This document shows positions 6,457 to 11,196 of a stretch of DNA of 11,196 nt, in pieces. Within the stretch, counting starts at the first letter, position 1. The number at the start of each line of letters is the position of its first letter. This stretch comes from an uncultured Planctomycetales bacterium (GTDB taxonomy: Bacteria; Planctomycetota; Planctomycetia; Isosphaerales; Isosphaeraceae). The stretch spans positions 1-11,196 of the forward strand of contig CALKTZ010000939.1 of NCBI GenBank assembly GCA_937997355.1, in the 5' to 3' direction. The translations under genes and the position numbers were made by a program. The notes below the pieces were generated by a model. It did no database searches, was not told the DNA's origin, and saw only the letters and a program-made list of their open reading frames with translations.

Positions 6457-6503
6457 GGGAAATCCTCCTGATCTCCTTGACGTTGCGAAGGCTCCACTCC
6501 GAG

Positions 6504-7136
6504 TCAGGCTCTCGCCGCGCGGTGACGGCGTTGAATCACGAAGAAGGCGGCGGCGCAGCCAAAGACCGCGAGCAGGCTCGGTTCGGGTACGGTCTGTGCC
6601 AATCTCAGGTTAGCCATCATCGGCTGGTCGCGGGCAAAATTGCCCCCAAAATCCACCTGAAGATAGCCGGTATAGTTTCCAATCGAAAAGAGATCAAAAT
6701 TCCTTGGGAATGGAGGCCCATCCTCGGGAAATGCAACAGGCATTGCCATATTGACACCAAATCCATACAAACGAGATTCACTCGTGGATCCATTTATATC
6801 TCCCCGGTAATGAATGGTCGCTTTGCCGCCGTCTGGGGAGGAATCACGAAGCGTCACGTAGATGTCGTAAGGTGTGTACATAAATGTCGTGACCGATCCG
6901 TCCTGCGCCGGCGACGGGACAAATCGGCCAAAATTGAACGGCGTGCCTGTCGTGAGCGTGCCGTCCGTCACTCCCTCGAATGAGACGCTCCCCGTGCCGT
7001 CCACGCCCGAGGTGCCGACCGTGCCCGAGGTGCTGTAGGTCATCTGCCTTTGGATCGGCGCGCCATATGACTGGGAGATACCTGCCAGGCCGATGAGTGC
7101 CACCGCCAATGCACCGACGATGCGGAAGCGATCCAT
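6504..7136 (-). CDS. PEP-CTERM sorting domain-containing secreted protein
   Basis: This 210-residue exported protein has an N-terminal signal peptide (MDRFRIVGALAVALIGLAG, with cleavage probably near SYGA). A Ser/Thr/Gly-rich beta-type body follows, of which a central region of about 110 residues shows no recognised domain. The C-terminal sorting signal is VPEPS, then a hydrophobic helix (LLAVFGCAAAFFVI) and QRRHRAARA. In known systems this signal is processed by exosortase (EpsH/XrtA), and the protein ends up on the surface or in the extracellular matrix. The ATG at 7136 is firmly set by AGGAGG (7145-7150 on this strand) 8 bases upstream. A paralogue follows after 47 bases and is probably in the same transcript. 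GC content looks lower in these two genes than in their neighbours. The function of the mature protein is unknown. Confidence 0.88.
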   Translation of the reverse strand: MDRFRIVGALAVALIGLAGISQSYGAPIQRQMTYSTSGTVGTSGVDGTGSVSFEGVTDGTLTTGTPFNFGRFVPSPAQDGSVTTFMYTPYDIYVTLRDSSPDGGKATIHYRGDINGSTSESRLYGFGVNMAMPVAFPEDGPPFPRNFDLFSIGNYTGYLQVDFGGNFARDQPMMANLRLAQTVPEPSLLAVFGCAAAFFVIQRRHRAARA

Positions 7137-7273
7137 GGGGAAATCCTCCTGATCTCCGTGTGGGTGCGATGCTCAGATGATGCGCGTGGCCGAACACTCA
7201 ACCGGCGCGCGATCGCCCGTCGATCGTGATGCGACGACTCCGGCCCCCCGAGTCGACCGTCCTTGTTCGTACG

Positions 7274-7336
7274 ATCTCGAAATCCGAGATGAACTCAACA
7301 GTGCCTGCACTCTACCAGATCCGCTAATCCGGCCAA
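7274..7336 (-). promoter_or_regulatory. Weak promoter candidate with inverted repeat upstream of the PEP-CTERM pair
   Basis: Read on the minus strand, TTGGCC (7336-7331) is followed after 16 bases by TAGAGT (7314-7309), a 4-of-6 match at each box. Just downstream of the expected transcription start is a perfect inverted repeat, ATCTCG-N5-CGAGAT (7274-7290). The gap 7137-7403 between the Fur-family gene and the PEP-CTERM gene holds no gene that can be supported. Confidence 0.25.
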
Positions 7337-7403
7337 GGTTAATCGGATTTTGAAATCTCGATTTTCTCGACCCTGGAACAGCTTCGAGTCCAGTCACCGA
7401 AAC

Positions 7404-7904
7404 TCAAATGAGGTCAAGCTTGCGCCGAGGGGCATGGCTGCGGCGGCAAGATGCGCAAACCCCGGTGATCAGGAAACGATGGCCTTCGGCTCGGAATCCA
7501 TGGTTCGCGCAGATTTCGTCACGGAGCTTGAGGAGCTCATCGTTTCGAAATTCGACGACCTGATTGCACTCCGTGCAATGCAGGTGGTCGTGGGCCGGAT
7601 AGCCGTAATCGTGCTCGAAGGCGCTGCGATTGGTCAGCCGGAGTTCTCGGAGCAGGCCGGCCTCGACGAGAAGGCGGAGCGTCCGATAGACCGTCGAACG
7701 GCTCACCTGATGCCCCGCCGCGTACAGGTCTCGCGTCAGTTCATCCGCGTCGAAATGCTTGTGTGTATTGAAGATATGACGTACCAAAACCCGCCGCGGG
7801 TCGGTCAGCTTGTCCCCCCGAATTTCGAGAAACTCACGAAATTTCTCGACGGGGTTTTCCAACAGTGACGGAGAAACGAGGATATCGTTTTCAACTTTTG
7901 CCAC
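7404..7904 (-). CDS. fur: Fur-family metal-dependent transcriptional regulator
   Basis: The protein has a winged-helix DNA-binding domain followed by a dimerisation/metal domain. Visible features are HFDADEL, the recognition helix SRSTVYRTLRLL, the metal motif HDHLHC, and two CxxC pairs for structural zinc (C110/C113 and C150/C153, numbered from the GTG at 7904). The HDH motif fits Fur or Zur better than PerR; the Fur-box-like site at its own promoter favours Fur, which represses iron-uptake genes when Fe2+ is available. The start is uncertain: GTG 7904 gives 166 residues, a normal family length, and a leader of about 90 bases. ATG 7949 (181 residues) and ATG 7982 (192 residues) are also in frame but lack a ribosome binding site. 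The open frame upstream to 8108 crosses the promoter and should not be coding. It is transcribed away from the secreted-protein gene behind it, from its own promoter. Confidence 0.9.
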   Translation of the reverse strand: MAKVENDILVSPSLLENPVEKFREFLEIRGDKLTDPRRVLVRHIFNTHKHFDADELTRDLYAAGHQVSRSTVYRTLRLLVEAGLLRELRLTNRSAFEHDYGYPAHDHLHCTECNQVVEFRNDELLKLRDEICANHGFRAEGHRFLITGVCASCRRSHAPRRKLDLI

Positions 7905-7986
7905 GGCGACGATCCCTGGAGCAATCGGGCGGAGAACTCGGTCCCTCATGGATTGGAGAGTCAAATGGGGGACCGAACTCATTATC

Positions 7987-8006
7987 GAGAATGATTCTCC
8001 ATTATA
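7987..8006 (-). promoter_or_regulatory. Fur-box-like operator overlapping the fur promoter
   Basis: A perfect 13-base palindrome, GAGAAT-C-ATTCTC on the minus strand (7999-7987), matches half-sites of the known Fur box. It begins one base after a perfect -10 element TATAAT (8006-8001); no good -35 was seen. The predicted transcription start (about 7994) falls inside the palindrome, the classical layout for self-repression by a Fur protein. Confidence 0.7.
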
Positions 8007-8133
8007 TCCAACGAGGCAAGGTAGATCCAGTCTACGAGGCGGTTGGGCGCCCCATTCGAAGTTGGCATCGAAACTCCCCTCCGGGGACAGTCCCCCGCGG
8101 CTCGCCAAAATCGAGTGGGGCGCGTCCGGCGGT

Positions 8134-9141
8134 TCAACGCACGGAAGCTCGCCGAGAGAACGGATCGGCTGCCGGTTTGGTTGCCGTCGCGGCCGATCCG
8201 GCCGATGGATTCGGCAAGGTTGGCGACGGGAGCGATCGCGAATTCGTCATGCCGGTGTTGGAGGCAGGCTGGGGAGGCAGGCTGGTTGTCGGCGATTCGG
8301 TCGCGTTCAACGTCGGCGGAATCAGCGGCAGGGCGGGTTGCGCGGCCGGGTTCAAGAGCGCGGGCGCCGGCGCGGGGCCGCCGGGAATCGCATTGGCGAT
8401 GGGCGCGGTGTTCTGCCGGCTCAGCTTGAGCTGGAGTCCTTCGAGCGCCATGTGCAAGTGGCGGATCGCATTGTCGGTGCCCTGGGGATTTCCCGAGTAC
8501 GAGAACGGATGGGCGGTCAACCTCCCCAGACGGCGGTCGAACACGATGATCTGAACGTTGTCGATGAAGTCCGTCGGAGGCGCGCCGCTGTGCCCGCGAA
8601 TTCGCGAGAAGTCGGAGCTTTGGATGGCCTCCAGGACGGGCTGGAGGTCCGCCTGGCGCACGTGATGGACCCCTTCGGAATCGAGGACCGTCCCGTCCGC
8701 GAAGATTTCCATGAACATGGCGAACTGGCTGCCGTCGTTCGAACGGCCCAGGGCGAACCGGGTCAGGATCGGCTCCGCGTTGGTGATCGGGCGATTCACC
8801 CGAGATTTCGGGGTCAGCTTCGGGAGATTCGCCTGATCGGCGGTGACTTCCGGCAACCCCGTGGTGATCGGCTCCGAGTCCGCTCCGAACGCGGGGTTGG
8901 TGGCGGGGGGGCTATCGAATTTCGAGCCCGGGGTGGTCGAGGAGGCCGGCGGCCGACCGTAGGTCAGTCCGGAAACGTTGGAACTCGGGGGATTCGGTTT
9001 GGCCGCCGCCGAGTTGTTCCCCCCCCGGAAAATTCGGCCGAAGATGCCGGGTTCATCGGCTCGCGCGACACCAGGGCTCAACGTGAGCGCCAGGGCGATA
9101 AGCGTGTTCCGCGTTCGGAATGGGACTTGAACATTATGCAT
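8134..9141 (-). CDS. Secreted protein of unknown function with a Pro/Ala-rich C-terminal half
   Basis: I do not recognise this 335-residue protein. It starts with a clear signal peptide (RTRNTLIALALTLSPGVARA, cleavage probably before DEPG). A disordered Pro/Ser/Thr-rich linker follows, then a compact segment of about 110 residues that looks folded: RFALGRSNDGSQFAMFMEIF, then FADGTVLDSEGVHHVRQADL, VQIIVFDRRLGRLTAHPFSY and IRHLHMALEGLQLKL. The last 85 or so residues are again Pro/Ala/Thr-rich and disordered. No Cys, anchor or sorting signal is seen after the signal peptide, so it is probably periplasmic or released. The ATG at 9141 is fixed by AAGGAGG (9148-9154 on this strand) 6 bases upstream; the open frame continues to 9306 without support. 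It lies 184 bases after the GspE-type ATPase gene; a functional link is possible but unproven. Confidence 0.8.
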   Translation of the reverse strand: MHNVQVPFRTRNTLIALALTLSPGVARADEPGIFGRIFRGGNNSAAAKPNPPSSNVSGLTYGRPPASSTTPGSKFDSPPATNPAFGADSEPITTGLPEVTADQANLPKLTPKSRVNRPITNAEPILTRFALGRSNDGSQFAMFMEIFADGTVLDSEGVHHVRQADLQPVLEAIQSSDFSRIRGHSGAPPTDFIDNVQIIVFDRRLGRLTAHPFSYSGNPQGTDNAIRHLHMALEGLQLKLSRQNTAPIANAIPGGPAPAPALLNPAAQPALPLIPPTLNATESPTTSLPPQPASNTGMTNSRSLPSPTLPNPSAGSAATATKPAADPFSRRASVR

Positions 9142-9243
9142 CGCCGACCTCCTTGCCGGTTCGCATGGAAACTCGTCACAGCCCGCGGACGAGATTGCGA
9201 GCCAATCCGATCCGAACGGACATCCTGTCCCGTTCAACCCCCC

Positions 9244-9269
9244 GGGAGAAGGGATATCCCACCTCTCCC
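9244..9269. terminator. Imperfect hairpin between the ATPase gene and the secreted-protein gene
   Basis: GGGAGA (9244-9249) pairs with TCTCCC (9264-9269), with an inner perfect GGGATATCCC (9251-9260) and small internal loops. It lies 57-82 bases after the ATPase stop codon. A T-rich tail (TTCGGGTTTT) is present only on the plus strand, where no gene needs ending, so its role as terminator or as mRNA leader structure is undecided. Confidence 0.35.
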
Positions 9270-9325
9270 TTCGGGTTTTGCCGGATTCGTCTCTCGCCAG
9301 GAACAATCAAGAGTTTTGCGTCAAC

Positions 9326-10894
9326 CTAGAGCGTCACGACCCGATAGACTTCCTCGACCGACGTCGTGCCATCGATAATCTTATCGACCGCGCTCTGCTT
9401 CAATGTTCGCATTCCCAGGTCAACCGCGACACGTCGCAAGATATCTTTGGGAATTTGCTGGAAGATGAGGTCGCGAAGTTCCTCCCCGATCTCCATAATC
9501 TCGAAAACCCCCGTCCTACCCATATATCCAGTTTGAAAACAGGCAGGACAGCCAAGCCCGCGATTCAAGCGGAGCTCGCCATGTTCGGAAGGGTCAAGGT
9601 CCAATCCTTTGAGGATCTTGGGATCTGCCGGCGCGCTGACGCGACAATAAGGGCAGATTTTGCGGATCAGCCGCTGGGAAACGATTGCCAGGATGCTGCT
9701 CGAAAGCTGATACCCCGGGATTCCGAAGTTGTAGAGGTTGCTGATCGTGGTGGGAGCATCTGGGGCATGGAGGGTGCTGAAGACGAGGACGCCGGTGAGG
9801 GCCGCGCGAATCCCGATACGCGCGGTCTCGTCGTCTCGAATCTCGCCGATCATCACGACGTCCGGATCTTGCCTTAAGAGAGCGCGCAGGCCGTCGCCGA
9901 AATTCATCTCAGGCGTCACCTGGGTCTGATTGACGCCGGGGATTCGGTGCTCGATCGGGTCTTCGATCGTGACCAGGTTTCGGGCGGGGGAGTTCACCCG
10001 CTCCAGGCAGTGATAGAGGGTCGAGGTCTTGCCGGCGCCGACGGGTCCCGCGACCAGGACCGCGCCGTTCGGCTGGGAAATCAGCCGATCGAGCGTCTCG
10101 GCCTGCTTCTGGGTCATGCCGAGGCTTGTGAAGCCTTTCACGTCGGTCAGGACTTCGTGAATTCGGATGACGAGCTTCTCGCCGCAGGCGGTGGGCAGCG
10201 TGGCGACGCGCAAATCCCGAGGCCGATGCTGATGCTGGATCGTGATCCGGCCGTCCTGGGAGTGCCGACGCTCCACGATATTCAGGTTCGACATCACCTT
10301 GATCCGGCTCGTCACCGGGATCGCCATGCCCGGCTCCAGGAAGAGGATGTCCTGGAGTTGGCCGTCGATCCGGTAGCGCACCCGCATCCCGTCTTCTTGG
10401 GGGTCGAAATGGATATCCGTGGCCCTCGTGTCGCAGGCTTTTTCGAGGACCTGCCCCACGAGGTCCGGCATGGTCGCCGTCATGGAGAGTTCCTGAAGCT
10501 CCTTCCGGACATCGCGATGCTGCTGCGCCCGGTCCGGCGAGAGTGGCGAGGCGGGCATCATGGCGAGGTTCGCGGGACCCTTCTGATCCCCGCTCCCACC
10601 CCCCGCCATGGCGGCGAGATGCTCGAAGGCCAGCTCGTTGATCCGCTCGGGAGTCAGGAGATTCAGTTCGAGGATCGACTGCCGAAAATCGCGGTGATTT
10701 TGCTGGCCATAGCTCTGGGCCAAGCGGATCTGATCCGCGCTCAGCAATCCCTTGCGGAGCAAGACCGAGATGAGGGCCTCTTCGATCGGGTTCGACGGAG
10801 GTGCTCCGGAATCAACAGCTTGTCCGAGGAGCGAGCGATCCGAAGGCGGCGGGAATCCCCCGGACGGAAACGGGACTGGCGATGTCGGTTCCAC
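9326..10894 (-). CDS. gspE: GspE/PilB-family ATPase (type II secretion or type IV pilus assembly)
   Basis: Cytoplasmic hexameric ATPases of this family drive pseudopilus or pilus assembly. The 522-residue protein has a Pro/Ser-rich start, an N-terminal GspE domain (PIEEALISVLLRKGLLSADQ to about residue 95), then the ATPase core. Core motifs are the Asp box ATDIHFDP, Walker A GPVGAGKTST (283-292), Walker B VVMIGEIRD (346-354), the His box VFSTLHAPDAPTTI, and a tetracysteine zinc motif CPYC/CPAC (C414, C417, C449, C452). It ends with the usual GRTGVFEI and EEVYRVV segments. The start is set at GTG 10894 because AGGAGG lies 8 bases upstream (10903-10908); a longer frame from TTG 11077 has no ribosome binding site. 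No other secretion or pilus gene is in the window, so GspE cannot be told from PilB by context; the symbol is provisional. Confidence 0.93.
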   Translation of the reverse strand: MEPTSPVPFPSGGFPPPSDRSLLGQAVDSGAPPSNPIEEALISVLLRKGLLSADQIRLAQSYGQQNHRDFRQSILELNLLTPERINELAFEHLAAMAGGGSGDQKGPANLAMMPASPLSPDRAQQHRDVRKELQELSMTATMPDLVGQVLEKACDTRATDIHFDPQEDGMRVRYRIDGQLQDILFLEPGMAIPVTSRIKVMSNLNIVERRHSQDGRITIQHQHRPRDLRVATLPTACGEKLVIRIHEVLTDVKGFTSLGMTQKQAETLDRLISQPNGAVLVAGPVGAGKTSTLYHCLERVNSPARNLVTIEDPIEHRIPGVNQTQVTPEMNFGDGLRALLRQDPDVVMIGEIRDDETARIGIRAALTGVLVFSTLHAPDAPTTISNLYNFGIPGYQLSSSILAIVSQRLIRKICPYCRVSAPADPKILKGLDLDPSEHGELRLNRGLGCPACFQTGYMGRTGVFEIMEIGEELRDLIFQQIPKDILRRVAVDLGMRTLKQSAVDKIIDGTTSVEEVYRVVTL

Positions 10895-11196
10895 GCTGAA
10901 GACCTCCTCAGGCCCAGTTCTACCAATCATCATCAGCCACGTCGCTGCGGGACGATCATCGGCCCCATGGAAACGAGGACTGGAGGTGCTGGGTTGTACA
11001 GTCAATATATCGAGAAGACTTGGCCGAGGCGCGCTTGTCGGCTCATTGTTTCTCAATCCGGGGGCCGATGCCAGCAAAAAAAGCGTACGTCGCGGGATTT
11101 TGAGCCGGCCGAGAACCCCCCAATCGTCAATCGCGGAGAGGCCGTGCCCGGAAAGCAGAACAGCCGACGTCGAGGATGCCAGGGCATCTCTCCGTC
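10895..11196. other. Upstream region of the ATPase gene, no gene supported
   Basis: This stretch runs to the window edge and holds the AGGAGG ribosome binding site for the ATPase (10903-10908) and a perfect 6-2-6 inverted repeat GATGCC-AG-GGCATC at 11175-11188. TTGAC-like hexamers occur on the minus strand, but none has a good -10 at the right distance. The in-frame extension of the ATPase frame to 11077 looks non-coding. Confidence 0.5.

Noticed and set aside
6458..7173. Complete insertion sequence or transposon explaining the PEP-CTERM duplication
   Set aside because: No transposase, terminal inverted repeats or target duplication was seen; a simple tandem duplication explains the two copies.
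7173..7397. A 74-codon minus-strand frame between the Fur-family and PEP-CTERM genes
   Set aside because: It has no ribosome binding site or recognisable motif, and it covers the probable promoter region of the PEP-CTERM pair.
7810..9378. A 522-codon open frame on the plus strand across the Fur-family and secreted-protein genes
   Set aside because: It is antisense to two supported genes, its product is a low-complexity Arg/Gly-rich sequence, and it has no ribosome binding site; high GC creates such long shadow frames.

Overview
The window is high-GC bacterial DNA. It carries ribosome/SRP housekeeping genes with low-complexity protein tails, two PEP-CTERM (exosortase-sorted) surface proteins, a GspE/PilB-type ATPase and a dense intergenic repeat cluster. 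Together these fit a planctomycete, plausibly of the Isosphaeraceae/Gemmataceae type. The taxonomic call is an inference from gene style, not from a marker comparison.

Left part, plus strand (1-2524): the end of ffh (SRP54, M domain), then rpsP (bS16), trmD (tRNA m1G37 methyltransferase) and rplS (bL19). This is the widespread ffh-rpsP-rimM-trmD-rplS translation cluster, but rimM is missing: rpsP and trmD are 16 bases apart. The 254-base ffh-rpsP spacer holds a 12-base palindrome and three consecutive hairpins just before the rpsP ribosome binding site. TrmD ends about 25-35 residues earlier than its well-known relatives. A 10-bp GC hairpin follows rplS and closes the cluster.

Centre-left, plus strand (2525-5275): a good sigma70-type promoter precedes a probable two-gene unit. 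It encodes a small class I SAM-dependent methyltransferase and a cytoplasmic alkaline-phosphatase-superfamily phosphodiesterase with a full set of metal ligands. Their substrates cannot be read from the sequence.

Middle (5276-5790): a 515-base convergent gap without a gene. It contains four close copies of an 18-base repeat (GAAATTGGGTTCGTTCGG), two degenerate copies (one inverted), and a strong hairpin that probably ends transcription of the minus-strand genes.

Right part, minus strand (5791-11077), in transcription order from the right: a GspE/PilB-family ATPase, a secreted protein of unknown function, a Fur-family regulator whose promoter overlaps a perfect Fur-box-like palindrome (probable autoregulation), and two tandem paralogous PEP-CTERM proteins. 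The second paralogue, with its ribosome binding site, is a recognisable duplicate of the first, but its start codon is ATT instead of ATG, so it is either weakly expressed or decaying. No complete new defence or mobile system was found. The most unusual items are the repeat cluster, the ATT-start duplicate, the missing rimM with shortened TrmD, and the triple-hairpin leader before rpsP.
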